Shown piece by piece: positions 43,049-51,884 of a stretch of 64,000 bases of DNA. This DNA is from Granulimonas faecalis. GTDB lineage: Bacteria > Actinomycetota > Coriobacteriia > Coriobacteriales > Atopobiaceae. The notes below the pieces were generated by a model, which was given only the letters and a program-made list of their open reading frames with translations, was not told the DNA's origin and ran no database searches. The stretch lies in NCBI RefSeq assembly GCF_022834715.1, contig NZ_BQKC01000001.1:842501-906500 (forward strand), in the 5' to 3' direction. The position numbers and the translations under genes are program-made. The first letter of the stretch is position 1; each line of letters begins with the position of its first letter.

Positions 43049-44680
43049 ATGATCCACGGCACCCCGCGCGGTTTCCGCGACATCCTGCCCGAGGAGGCCC
43101 TGGCCCGCGAGGCCCTGGCCGACACCGTGAGGCGCGTCTTCTCCGACCACGGCTACCTTCCCGTGGAGACGCCCCTGCTCGAGAGCCGCGAGGTCCTCGA
43201 GCGGGCCGGCCGCATCCGCGGCGTGCCGTTTCAGCTCATCGACGCCGACGACCGGCTCCTTATGCTGCGCCCCGACCTCACGCTGCCCATCGCCCGGCTC
43301 GTGGCCGGCCGGATGGGGGAGGGCGACCTCCCGGCGCGCCTGCGATACGCCGCCCCCGTGGTACGCGAGCAGCGCAGCCTTTCCGGCGAGGCGCGCCAGT
43401 TCACCCAGCTGGGCGTGGAGCTCGTGGGCGCCCCCGACGGCGAGGCCGAGGCGGAGGTCGTGGGCATCCTCATGGAGACCCTCGGGGCCGTGGGCCTCTC
43501 GGGTTGCACGGTCGTGTGCGGCTCGGTGCGCCCCCTTGCCGCGGCCATCGGGGCCGCCGGCGTCTCCCGCGCCGAGGCCGACAGGATCCTGGCCTTGGTG
43601 CACTCCTCCGACCTTGTGGGCCTCGACGCCTTCGTGGCCTCCCTGGACGTCCCCGGCCCCGCCGCCGCGGCGCTCCGCGGGCTGCCACGCTCCATGGGCG
43701 GGGTCGAGGCGCTCGACGCCGTGGACGCCCTGCTTGGCGCCGCCGGCGTGGCCGAGGCCGACCGCGGCACGGCGGAGCTCCGCGCCCTGGCCGGGGCCGT
43801 GGCGTCCGGGCCGGTGCCCCTGGCCTTTGACTTCTCCATCGCCAACTCGTTCGACTACTATACGGGCCTCGTGTTCAAGGCCTTCGCCCCCGGGTTCTCC
43901 TCGAGCGTGGCCTCCGGCGGCCGCTACGACGCCGTGCTGGCCAACCTGGACGTTCCGGCCGTGGGGGCCTGCGGCTTCGCCCTGTCCCTCGAGCGCCTCC
44001 AGGGCGCCCTCGACGTCCGCGACGGCGGGGGAGACGACCGTCCGCTGCGCGTCGCCGTGCCCAAGGGCTCGCTCTTCGGGCCCTGCGTGGACCTCCTCGA
44101 GGCCGCGGGCCTGCCCGTGGACGACCTGCGCGACCCCGGCCGGCGCCTCGTTGTGGCCGCCGGCGACGTGGAGTACGTGATCGTGCGCGCCACCGACGCC
44201 CCCGCCTTCGTGGCCTGGGGAGGCGCCGACTGCGGCGTGTGCGGCACCGACTCCCTGTTCGAGGCCGACCTCGACCTCGTGCAGCTGGAGGACCTGCGCT
44301 TCGGCGCCTGCCGCTTCGTCGTGGCCGAGCCCGCGGGCTCCGCGGGGGCCGCCGACGCCGCCTTCGCCCGGCGCGGCTCCTACCGGGTGGCCACCAAGTA
44401 CCCCCGCGTCACCCAGGCGTACTTCGACTCCGTCGGCTGCCCCGTGGACATCCTCGCGCTCCACGGCAACATCGAGCTCGGGCCCATCGTGGGCATGGCC
44501 GACCGCATCGTGGACATCACCGCCACCGGCACCACCCTGCGCGAGAACGACCTCGTGGTGGTGGCCGACGACGTCATGGACTGCTCGGCCCGCTTCTTCG
44601 CGGGGCCGGCGGCCTTCCGCAGCGACGCACGGATCAGGGCGCTCGGGGCTAGGCTCCGGGACGCCGTCGAGAAAGGCTGA
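43049..44680 (+). CDS. hisZG: HisZ-HisG fusion (ATP phosphoribosyltransferase with its regulatory subunit)
   Basis: 543 residues. Residues 1 to about 320 are a HisZ, a class II HisRS-like protein without tRNA charging: MIHGTPRGFRDILPEEALARE, LRPDLTLPIAR, FDYYTGLVFKAF and GGRYDAVL. After a short Asp/Gly linker, residues about 331-543 are a short-form HisG: RVAVPKGSLFGP, GADCGVCGTDSL, and the PRPP loop DITATGTTLREN. Short HisG needs HisZ for activity and histidine feedback, and the two are usually separate genes; here they are one chain with no stop or slip site in the linker. First gene of the his operon, GAGGAGG before ATG 43049. Confidence 0.93.
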   Translation: MIHGTPRGFRDILPEEALAREALADTVRRVFSDHGYLPVETPLLESREVLERAGRIRGVPFQLIDADDRLLMLRPDLTLPIARLVAGRMGEGDLPARLRYAAPVVREQRSLSGEARQFTQLGVELVGAPDGEAEAEVVGILMETLGAVGLSGCTVVCGSVRPLAAAIGAAGVSRAEADRILALVHSSDLVGLDAFVASLDVPGPAAAALRGLPRSMGGVEALDAVDALLGAAGVAEADRGTAELRALAGAVASGPVPLAFDFSIANSFDYYTGLVFKAFAPGFSSSVASGGRYDAVLANLDVPAVGACGFALSLERLQGALDVRDGGGDDRPLRVAVPKGSLFGPCVDLLEAAGLPVDDLRDPGRRLVVAAGDVEYVIVRATDAPAFVAWGGADCGVCGTDSLFEADLDLVQLEDLRFGACRFVVAEPAGSAGAADAAFARRGSYRVATKYPRVTQAYFDSVGCPVDILALHGNIELGPIVGMADRIVDITATGTTLRENDLVVVADDVMDCSARFFAGPAAFRSDARIRALGARLRDAVEKG

Positions 44681-44685
44681 CCCCC

Positions 44686-46086
44686 ATGAGAAGGATCACG
44701 CTCGAGGGTGGCGCCACCCTCACGAACGACGACCTGCGCCGCTCCGGGGCGCTGCCCGCCGACGCCGTGGCGGCCGCCGAGGCCATCGTCGACGCGGTGC
44801 GTACCGGTGGCGATGAGGCCGTGCGCGGCTTCTGCCTCGAGTTCGACGGTGCGGCCCCACGCTCCTTCCGCGTGCCCGACGACGTCGTGGCCGCCTCCCT
44901 CTCCCAGGTGGACCCGCGGTTCCTCGCCGCCCTCGAGAGGGCCCACGACCAGATCGAGGACTTCCACCGCCGCGAGGTGCGCCAGTCGTGGTTCACGACC
45001 AAGCCCGACGGGACCCTCCTGGGCGTCAAGGTGTCGCCTTTGGTCTCCGTCGGCATCTACGTGCCCGGCGGCCGCGCCCAGTACCCCTCCACCGTGCTCA
45101 TGAACGCCGTCCCCGCCAAGGTTGCGGGGGTGGGGAGGGTGGTCATGGTCACCCCGCCCCAGCGCGACGGCTCGCTCTCCGCCTACACCCTGGCGGCCGC
45201 GGTCGTGGCGGGCGTCGACGAGGTCTATGCCGTGGGCGGCGCCCAGGCCGTGGCCGCCCTCGCCTACGGCACCGAGACCATCCCCCGCGTCGACAAGGTC
45301 TGCGGCCCCGGCAACGCCTTCGTCGCCGCCGCCAAGCGCCGCGTCTCGGGCGACGTGGGCATCGACATGATCGCGGGCCCGTCGGAGGTGTGCGTGCTGG
45401 CCGACGACACGGCCAACCCCGCCGTGGTGGCCGCCGACCTCATGGCCCAGGCCGAGCACGACCCCTTGGCCGCGAGCTACCTCGTCACGACCTCCGCCGC
45501 CCTGGCCGACGCCGTGGAGGGCGCCCTCGACCTGCTCTGCGCCCAGTCGCCCCGCGCGGACGTCACCCGCGCCTCCCTCGACGGCCAGGGCGCCGTCGTG
45601 CTCTGCGACACGATGGACGCGGCCGTGGCGGCCGTGAACCGCATCGCCCCCGAGCACCTGGAGCTCTGCGTGGCCGACGCCGTCGCGCTCCTCGGCTCCA
45701 TCCGCAGCGCCGGCGCCATCTTCGCCGGCCACTGGAGCTCGGAGCCTCTGGGCGACTACGTGGCGGGTCCCAACCACACGCTGCCCACCGGGGGCACGGC
45801 CGCCTTCTCGAACCCGCTCTCCGTGGACGACTTCACCACCTCCTCGAGCGTGGTCTGCTACTCGCCGGCCGGCATGGAGGCCGACGCCGACGCCACCCAG
45901 ACCCTGGCCCAGGCCGAGGGCCTCTGGGCCCACGCGCTCTCCGTGGGCATGCGCCGCCGCCTGCGCGAGCGCGGCCCTGGGACCCCGTGGGAGGAGCTCT
46001 GCGAGGACGCCGCCGCGGCCGCCTGGCCCGAGACCCTCTCGGAGCCCGGCCGACCTGAGCTCGACTTCGAGACGGGCGGTGACTGA
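44686..46086 (+). CDS. hisD: Histidinol dehydrogenase
   Basis: 466 residues, a little longer than the usual 430. Motifs include [55 protein letters not shown] and a zinc and catalytic His region PEHLELC, ending with [11 protein letters not shown]. It carries out the last two oxidations from histidinol to histidine. It starts 5 bp after the fusion gene. The C-terminal 50 residues extend past the usual end. Confidence 0.96.
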   Translation: MRRITLEGGATLTNDDLRRSGALPADAVAAAEAIVDAVRTGGDEAVRGFCLEFDGAAPRSFRVPDDVVAASLSQVDPRFLAALERAHDQIEDFHRREVRQSWFTTKPDGTLLGVKVSPLVSVGIYVPGGRAQYPSTVLMNAVPAKVAGVGRVVMVTPPQRDGSLSAYTLAAAVVAGVDEVYAVGGAQAVAALAYGTETIPRVDKVCGPGNAFVAAAKRRVSGDVGIDMIAGPSEVCVLADDTANPAVVAADLMAQAEHDPLAASYLVTTSAALADAVEGALDLLCAQSPRADVTRASLDGQGAVVLCDTMDAAVAAVNRIAPEHLELCVADAVALLGSIRSAGAIFAGHWSSEPLGDYVAGPNHTLPTGGTAAFSNPLSVDDFTTSSSVVCYSPAGMEADADATQTLAQAEGLWAHALSVGMRRRLRERGPGTPWEELCEDAAAAAWPETLSEPGRPELDFETGGD

Positions 46087-46087
46087 C

Positions 46088-47182
46088 ATGGGCCTCTCCG
46101 AGCGGGCCCGCGCCCTCGTGCGCCCGGAGGTGGCGGACCTCGAGCCCTACGACCCCGGGTTCGTGGAGTGCCGGGTCAACCTCTCGGCCAACGAGAGCAC
46201 CTGGCCGCGCCCCCCGGCGCTCGAACGGGCCGTCCGCGAGGCCCTGGCGGCGACGCCCCTCAACCGCTACCCCGACCCCATGGCCAACGGCCTGCGCGAC
46301 GCCCTTGCGGCGTGGCACGGCGTCGACCGCTCCCAGGTGGTGGTAGGCAACGGCGGGGACGAGCTGATCTTCGACCTGCTTCTGGCCTTCGGGGGGGCCG
46401 GCCGCACCGTGCTGGATATGCCCCCCACCTTCTCGGTCTACGACATCTACGGAAGGCTCGTGGGCTCCACGGTCGTGGCCGTGCCGCGCGACCCCGAGAC
46501 GTTCGAACCCGCCTGGGACGAGGTCCTTGCCGCCGCGCGCACCGCGGACGTCGCCGTGCTGACCACGCCCAACAACCCCACGGGCAACACCGTGGCCCCG
46601 GACCGTGTGGAGGCCCTCTGCGAGGCCTGCCCCGGCGTCGTGCTGGTGGACGAGGCCTACGGCGAGTTCGCGCCGTCCATGGGGAGCGCGGCGGCGCTGC
46701 TCGACCGCCATCCCAACCTCTGCGTGCTCCACACGCTCTCCAAGGCCTTCGCCATGGCCGGCGCCCGCGTGGGCTACATCCTGGCCTCCCCGGAGCTTGT
46801 GGACGTCTTCGCCGCCGTGCGCCAGCCCTACACCGTGAACGTGCTGTCCCAGGCCGCCGCCACGGCTGTCGTGGAGGGGCGCGACCTCGCCCTGGCCGCG
46901 GTGGCCGACGTCGTGGCCGAGCGCACCCGCCTCACGGGGGGCCTGCGCGCCCTCGGCCTGCGCGTATGGGACTCCGAGGCCAATTTCGTGCTCGTGCGCG
47001 TGCCGGACGCCCATGCCGTGCGGCAGCGTCTCGCCCGGGACTTCTCCATCCTCGTGCGCGACCTCTCCTTTGCGCCGGGGCTCAGGGACTGCCTGCGCGT
47101 CACCGTTGGCACGCCCGAGGAGGACGACGCCGTCCTCGACGCCCTGCGCCGGATCCTCAGACCCGTCCCTTCCAGCTCCTAG
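46088..47182 (+). CDS. hisC: Histidinol-phosphate aminotransferase
   Basis: 364 residues, fold type I PLP enzyme. NLSANESTWPRP and NRYPDP at the start, GNGGDELIFDLL, TTPNNPTGN, VLVDEAYGEF, and the PLP Lys in TLSKAFAMAGARVGY. ATG 46088 is chosen because GGCGGTGA ends 5 bp upstream; GTG 46079 is in frame and would overlap hisD by 8 bp. It converts imidazole-acetol phosphate to histidinol phosphate. Confidence 0.95.
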   Translation: MGLSERARALVRPEVADLEPYDPGFVECRVNLSANESTWPRPPALERAVREALAATPLNRYPDPMANGLRDALAAWHGVDRSQVVVGNGGDELIFDLLLAFGGAGRTVLDMPPTFSVYDIYGRLVGSTVVAVPRDPETFEPAWDEVLAAARTADVAVLTTPNNPTGNTVAPDRVEALCEACPGVVLVDEAYGEFAPSMGSAAALLDRHPNLCVLHTLSKAFAMAGARVGYILASPELVDVFAAVRQPYTVNVLSQAAATAVVEGRDLALAAVADVVAERTRLTGGLRALGLRVWDSEANFVLVRVPDAHAVRQRLARDFSILVRDLSFAPGLRDCLRVTVGTPEEDDAVLDALRRILRPVPSSS

Positions 47183-47190
47183 GGGGAACC

Positions 47191-47775
47191 ATGAGACGAG
47201 CCACCGTCACCCGCACCACCGGCGAGACCGACATCGCCGTCACCCTCGACCTCGACGGCACCGGCGTCGTGGACGTCCGCACCGGGGTGGGCTTCTTCGA
47301 CCACATGCTCGACGCCTTCGGGCGCCACGGGCTCTTCGACCTCACGGTGCGCTGCGTGGGCGACCTCGACGTGGACGCCCACCACACCGTGGAGGACACC
47401 GGCATCGTGATCGGCGCGTGCATCCGCGAGGCGCTTGGCGACAAGGCCGGGGTCGCCCGGTTCTCCCAGTGCCTCGTGCCCATGGACGAGGCACTGGTCC
47501 TGGCCTGCGTGGACCTCTCGGGCCGCGGCGAGCTCTTCTGGGACGTCCCGATCCCCGTGCCCTCCATAGGCACCTTCGACTCGCAGCTGGCCCACGAGTT
47601 CTTCGCCGGCCTGGCCCGCGACGCCGGGGCCACGCTCCACATGCGCGAGCTTGCCGGCGAGAACGGCCACCACATCGTGGAGGCCGCCTTCAAGGCCGCC
47701 GGCCGGGCGCTGCGCTTTGCCTGCGGGCCCGACCCCCGCGTGACCGGGGTGCCCTCCACCAAGGGGACGCTCTGA
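47191..47775 (+). CDS. hisB: Imidazoleglycerol-phosphate dehydratase
   Basis: 194 residues, the monofunctional form without the phosphatase domain. Mn-binding His motifs FFDHML, DAHHTVEDTGI and GENGHHIVEAAFKA are all present. The missing phosphatase activity is supplied by the PHP-type enzyme encoded convergently at 50763-51572. AGGGGGA precedes ATG 47191. Confidence 0.97.
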   Translation: MRRATVTRTTGETDIAVTLDLDGTGVVDVRTGVGFFDHMLDAFGRHGLFDLTVRCVGDLDVDAHHTVEDTGIVIGACIREALGDKAGVARFSQCLVPMDEALVLACVDLSGRGELFWDVPIPVPSIGTFDSQLAHEFFAGLARDAGATLHMRELAGENGHHIVEAAFKAAGRALRFACGPDPRVTGVPSTKGTL

Positions 47776-48419
47776 TGGCCGTCTGCGTGCTCGACTACCA
47801 CAAGGGCAACCTCATGAGCGTGGCCCGCGCCCTCGACCGCTCCGGCGCCGACGTCGTGGTGAGCGACGACCCCGGGGTCGCGGCCGCCTCCGACGGCCTC
47901 GTCATCCCCGGCGTGGGTGCCTTCGCCGACGCCATGGGGTACATGGAGGCCTCCGGGCAGGCCGAGGCCGTGGCCCACGCCCGCGCCCGCGGCGTTCCCA
48001 TCCTCGGTATCTGCCTCGGCATGCAGCTGTTCTGCTCCCGCGGCCGCGAGGGCGGCGAGGGCTGGCGGCCGGGCCTGGGCTTCCTTCCCGGAGGGTGCAC
48101 GCGCTTGGAGTCCTCGCGCCTCAAGGTGCCCCACGTGGGGTGGGACGAGCTCGACCTCACGCCCCTCGGCCGCGCCTGCCCCCTGCTCGCCGGCGTGGGG
48201 GAGGGGTCGCACATGTACTTCACCCACTCGTACGCCCTGGACGACGGCTGCGACCCCGACGTGGTGTGCGCCAAGACCCACTACGCGCGTAGCTTCCCCT
48301 CGGTGGTCTGGAAGGGCAACGTCTTCGGCTGCCAGTTCCACCCCGAGAAGAGCTCCGGCGCCGGCCGTCCCATCCTCGAGAACTTCGTCGCCCTCGTGAA
48401 GGGGGGTCTGCCCCTATGA
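47775..48419 (+). CDS. hisH: Imidazole glycerol phosphate synthase, glutaminase subunit
   Basis: 214 residues, class I glutamine amidotransferase. The nucleophile Cys is in GICLGMQLF; the His/Glu pair is in FGCQFHPEKS. It makes ammonia that tunnels to HisF. The start overlaps the hisB stop (TGATG) and its own stop overlaps hisA (ATGA). Confidence 0.96.
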   Translation: MAVCVLDYHKGNLMSVARALDRSGADVVVSDDPGVAAASDGLVIPGVGAFADAMGYMEASGQAEAVAHARARGVPILGICLGMQLFCSRGREGGEGWRPGLGFLPGGCTRLESSRLKVPHVGWDELDLTPLGRACPLLAGVGEGSHMYFTHSYALDDGCDPDVVCAKTHYARSFPSVVWKGNVFGCQFHPEKSSGAGRPILENFVALVKGGLPL

Positions 48420-49156
48420 TCGTCTACCCCGCCATCGACCTCGTCGCGGGCGACGTGGTGCGCCTGCGCCAGGGCGTCCGCAGCGAGATGGACGTGTACT
48501 CCTCCGATCCCGTGGCCCAGGCCGAGGCCTTCGCCGCCGCGGGCGCCGGGTGGGTCCACATGGTGGACCTCTCCCGCGCCTTCGGCGAGGACGAGGCGGC
48601 CTGCGCCGCCAACATGGACGCCATTCGCGCCGTCTGCGAGCGGGTCCCTGTGCGCGTGGACGCCGGCGGCGGCGTGCGCGGCCTCGCCGACGTCGAGCGC
48701 CTCCTGGACGCTGGCGTCTCCCGCGTGTCCATCGGCACGCCGCTGGTGCGCGACCCGGGCTTCGCGGCCGAGGCCGTGGCGCGCTTCGGCGACGCCGTGG
48801 CGGCCGACGTCGCGGCCAAGGGCGGCGCCGTGCGCGTGGACGGCTGGCGCGACGAGGCCCCCGTGTCCCTGGAGACCCTCCTCGCCTCCGTGGTCGGGAT
48901 GGGCTTCTCGCACCTCGTGTACACCGACGTATCCCGCGACGGCATGCAGACGGGCGTGGACCCGGAGGCCTACCGCGCTGTCGCGGCCGCCTGCGGGTTT
49001 CCTGTCACGGCCTCGGGCGGCGTGACCACCGTGGAGGACGTCCGGAGGCTCGCGGCCCTCGGCGACGGCGTCGTCGAGGGGGTCGTCTGCGGGCGGGCCC
49101 TCTATGAGGGGACCCTCGACCTCGCCGAGGCGCTCGCCGCGGCGGGAGGGGAGTGA
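48416..49156 (+). CDS. hisA: ProFAR isomerase HisA
   Basis: 246 residues, TIM barrel. Catalytic Asp8 in [17 protein letters not shown] and the second Asp in [13 protein letters not shown]; phosphate-binding half-barrel repeats SGGVTT and DAGGGVRG. It opens the ribose ring of ProFAR. No sign of a PriA-like bifunctional role can be read from the sequence alone, and trp genes are not in the window. Overlaps hisH by 4 bp. Confidence 0.95.
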   Translation: MIVYPAIDLVAGDVVRLRQGVRSEMDVYSSDPVAQAEAFAAAGAGWVHMVDLSRAFGEDEAACAANMDAIRAVCERVPVRVDAGGGVRGLADVERLLDAGVSRVSIGTPLVRDPGFAAEAVARFGDAVAADVAAKGGAVRVDGWRDEAPVSLETLLASVVGMGFSHLVYTDVSRDGMQTGVDPEAYRAVAAACGFPVTASGGVTTVEDVRRLAALGDGVVEGVVCGRALYEGTLDLAEALAAAGGE

Positions 49157-49158
49157 CC

Positions 49159-49923
49159 ATGCTCGCCAAACGCGTGATCCCGTGCCTCGACGTCAAGGAC
49201 GGCCGGGTGGTCAAGGGCGTGAACTTCGTGTCCCTGCGCGACGCCGGCGACCCGGTGGAGCTCGCCTCCGCCTACGACGCCGCGGGCGCCGACGAGGTCG
49301 TGTTCCTCGACATCTGCGCCACGAGCGACGACCGCGCCACCACCGTGGGCATGGCCTCCGACGCCAGCCGGCGCCTGGGCATCCCCTACACCGTGGGCGG
49401 CGGTTTTCGCGACCTCGCGGCCATGCGGGCCATGGTGGCCGCGGGCGCCGACAAGGTCTCGGTCAACTCGGCCGCCGTGCGCGACCCGTCGCTCATCTCG
49501 GCCGCCGCGGCGGCCTTCGGGAGCCAGGCCGTGGTGTGCGCTGTGGACGCCCGCGCCACGGGCCCCAACCGCTGGGAGGTCTACACCGCCGGCGGGCGCA
49601 CCGCCACGGGCATCGACGCCGTGGCCTGGTGCGAGGAGGCCGCCCGCCGTGGCGCCGGCGAGATCCTGCTCACCTCCATGGACCGGGACGGCACCAAGGA
49701 GGGCTTCGACCTCGCCCTCACCCGCGCCGTGGCCCGCGCCGTGCCCGTCCCCGTCATCGCCTCGGGCGGCGTGGGGAACCTCGAGCACTTCGCCGAGGGC
49801 GTCCTCGAGGGGGAGGCAGACGCCGTGCTCGCGGCGAGCGTCTTCCACTTCGGGACCTTCTCGGTGAGGCAGGTCAAGGAGTACATGGCGAGCCAGGGCA
49901 TCCCGGTGCGGCTGGACTTCTAG
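49159..49923 (+). CDS. hisF: Imidazole glycerol phosphate synthase, cyclase subunit
   Basis: 254 residues. [20 protein letters not shown] (first catalytic Asp), [10 protein letters not shown], and the second Asp in [12 protein letters not shown] are conserved. ATG 49159 gives the standard N-terminus, and GGGAGGGGAG is upstream; the in-frame GTG 49153 is rejected. It pairs with HisH. Confidence 0.97.
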   Translation: MLAKRVIPCLDVKDGRVVKGVNFVSLRDAGDPVELASAYDAAGADEVVFLDICATSDDRATTVGMASDASRRLGIPYTVGGGFRDLAAMRAMVAAGADKVSVNSAAVRDPSLISAAAAAFGSQAVVCAVDARATGPNRWEVYTAGGRTATGIDAVAWCEEAARRGAGEILLTSMDRDGTKEGFDLALTRAVARAVPVPVIASGGVGNLEHFAEGVLEGEADAVLAASVFHFGTFSVRQVKEYMASQGIPVRLDF

Positions 49924-49987
49924 GCCGCGGCCGCGCGTCGTGCGGCGCTATGCTTCTCGGAACGAACACGCGTAGGGGAGGAGACCC

Positions 49988-50374
49988 ATGGACCGTGCCC
50001 AGGGTGACGCCGACGGCGTCGTGGAGATAGACGAGGCCACCGTGCGCCTCGACGGGGACGGGCTCGTGCCCGCCGTCGTGCAGCAGGCCGGCACCGGAGA
50101 GGTGCTCATGGTGGCGTGGATGAACGAGCGCTCCCTCGAGCTCACCCGCGAGACGGGGACCACGTGGTTCTGGTCGCGCTCCCGCCGGGAGCTCTGGAAC
50201 AAGGGGGCCACGAGCGGCAACGTGCAGACCGTGCGGCGCATCCTGGTGGACTGCGACGGCGACACCCTCCTCGTGGAGGTGGACTCGCCCGGCCCCGCCT
50301 GCCACACCGGCAACCGCTCCTGCTTCTTCCGGCAGCTCTCGCCCACGGCCGCCGTCGACTTCGAGGAGGCCTAG
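49988..50374 (+). CDS. hisI: Phosphoribosyl-AMP cyclohydrolase
   Basis: 128 residues. [39 protein letters not shown], and the metal-binding Cys/Asp set VDCDGD and CHTGNRSCF are intact. Free-standing form, with HisE separate downstream. GGGGAGGAG precedes ATG 49988, 64 bp after hisF. Confidence 0.97.
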   Translation: MDRAQGDADGVVEIDEATVRLDGDGLVPAVVQQAGTGEVLMVAWMNERSLELTRETGTTWFWSRSRRELWNKGATSGNVQTVRRILVDCDGDTLLVEVDSPGPACHTGNRSCFFRQLSPTAAVDFEEA

Positions 50375-50376
50375 CC

Positions 50377-50694
50377 ATGGGGGAGAGGACCGCCAACGTG
50401 GAGCCGAGGCCCGTCGGGCCCGTGCTCGAGGAGCTCGCCGCCACCATCGCGGGGCGCTGGGACGCCGACCCCGAGGCCTCCTACACCGTGCGTCTGCTCA
50501 AGGGGCCCGAGGACCGCGTGCTCAAGAAGGTGTGCGAGGAGGCGGTGGAGGTGGCGCTGGCGTCCAAGGACGGCGACCACGACCACGTCCGCTACGAGGC
50601 GGCCGACCTCGTCTACCACCTCATGGTCTGCCTGGAGCGCCAGGGCGTCTCGCTCGAGGAGCTGGCGGGGGAGCTGGCGGCGCGCTTCAAATAG
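50377..50694 (+). CDS. hisE: Phosphoribosyl-ATP pyrophosphatase
   Basis: 105 residues. All-alpha MazG-like fold with KKVCEEAVEVALA and EAADLVYHLMVCLE carrying the Mg-binding acids. The start is set by GAGGAGG 7 bp upstream, overlapping the hisI stop. Last gene of the operon. Confidence 0.96.
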   Translation: MGERTANVEPRPVGPVLEELAATIAGRWDADPEASYTVRLLKGPEDRVLKKVCEEAVEVALASKDGDHDHVRYEAADLVYHLMVCLERQGVSLEELAGELAARFK

Positions 50695-50703
50695 CCGTCG
50701 CGC

Positions 50704-50714
50704 GGGGGGGGGGG
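50704..50714 (+). repeat. Homopolymer of 11 G after the his operon
   Basis: A run of eleven G between the hisE stop and the convergent phosphatase gene. It lies outside any coding region, so slippage would not change a protein. It may also be an assembly-sensitive spot. Confidence 0.8.
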
Positions 50715-50762
50715 CGTCCCTGCCGTTGTGGCGGGCTGTCACCCCATGGCGCCCCTGGGGCC

Positions 50763-51572
50763 CTACAGCGGGACGCTCCGCCAACCGTCCCTCCCCGGCA
50801 CCTCCTGGGCCCGCACACCGTGCCACCAGGCGTAGGCGTGGGCCCGTTCGAGGCCCCAGGCCACGTCCTCGGCCCGGTGGGCGTCGCTGCCAAAGGTCAT
50901 CGGCACCCCGGCGCGCACGAACGCGTCCAGCAGCGCCCCGCACGGGTAGAACGCGCCCACGCCCTTGCGCAGGCCCGCCGTGGAGACCTCGACGCGCCGC
51001 CCGGTGTCGTGGGCGCACTCGGCCATGGCCGAGAAGGTCGCCGAGAGGTCCATGGTGGGGGCTAGCCCCTCGTTCGAAAACCGGAACGGCAGGTCCGGGT
51101 GGGCCATGACGTCGAACCCCGCCGGGCTCTCGCACGCGGCGCACCAGGCGGCCGCGTAGCGGCGCCAGACCTCGTCGGGCCCCAGTTCCTCCCAGATGTG
51201 CAGGTCGTCCGGGTCGTCGATCCACGCGCCGCCCTCCTGGGGGCCTATCCAGTGCACCGAGCCCAGGAGCAGCGCCGCGCCGCGGGACCAGCGCGCCACG
51301 TTCCCCTCGCACCCCGGGTACCAGTCGCACTCGAAGCCCAGGAGCACCTCCACCGGGGAACCCTCCGCCGCCGCGGCGACCTCGACCGCGAGGGTGGGGA
51401 GGTCTGCCTCGGCCACGGAGCACCCGCATGCGGGGTCCATGGCCGCCGGCAGCGTGAGGTGGTCGGTCACGGCCAGGACGTCTACGCCCGCTGCCCGCGC
51501 CGCGGCAGCCATGGCGGCGGCGTCGCAGGTGCCGTCGGATCGACTTGTGTGCGTATGAAGGTCGGCGAGCAT
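50763..51572 (-). CDS. hisK: PHP-family histidinol-phosphatase
   Basis: 269 residues. Metal ligands DLHTHTSRSDG at the start, VTDHLTLP, FECDWYPG, LLLGSVHWIG, VMAHPDLP and FGSDAHRAEDV follow the HisJ/HisK pattern of the PHP superfamily. It would remove phosphate from histidinol phosphate, the step missing from the monofunctional HisB. It lies convergent to the his operon, so it is transcribed separately. Other PHP phosphatases act on different phosphoesters, but the setting makes histidinol phosphate the likely substrate. Confidence 0.85.
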   Translation of the reverse strand: MLADLHTHTSRSDGTCDAAAMAAAARAAGVDVLAVTDHLTLPAAMDPACGCSVAEADLPTLAVEVAAAAEGSPVEVLLGFECDWYPGCEGNVARWSRGAALLLGSVHWIGPQEGGAWIDDPDDLHIWEELGPDEVWRRYAAAWCAACESPAGFDVMAHPDLPFRFSNEGLAPTMDLSATFSAMAECAHDTGRRVEVSTAGLRKGVGAFYPCGALLDAFVRAGVPMTFGSDAHRAEDVAWGLERAHAYAWWHGVRAQEVPGRDGWRSVPL

Positions 51573-51597
51573 GGCCCCCCCGGTCCCGGAATCGGCA

Positions 51598-51636
51598 TTG
51601 ACAGGTCGTACTTCTTATGCATCTACATCGGTAGAT
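51598..51636 (+). promoter_or_regulatory. Promoter and dyad upstream of the sialic-acid operon
   Basis: A consensus -35 TTGACA (51598-51603) is followed after 18 bp by TCTACA (51622-51627). A perfect dyad ATCTACATCGGTAGAT (51621-51636) covers the -10 region, the classical place for a repressor. The 312 bp between 51573 and 51884 also contain AATAAT near 51789, a possible second -10, but no gene. Confidence 0.5.
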
Positions 51637-51884
51637 AGATTTCACCGCAAAAGCGGGGGACAGCCTCCCAACGGACAATACGATGCGTTTTCCTGCGCCC
51701 GGCATGTCCCCGTGGGCGAGTAGGCATGTTTTATTCCGCCTATGGCTTGGCAGGGCCTTCCCGGTCGTGAGGGGCCGTTCGCCGACAATAATATCAGCTG
51801 TAAGAGCGCGGAATCGCAGCCGACCTATCATGAAAACCGGCTTAAAAAGGGCGGGATACCGCCAGAGAAGACAGGAGATACGCA

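Noticed and set aside
50704-50714. Phase-variable G tract
   Set aside because: It lies past the ends of two convergent genes, so length changes would not switch a reading frame or promoter.
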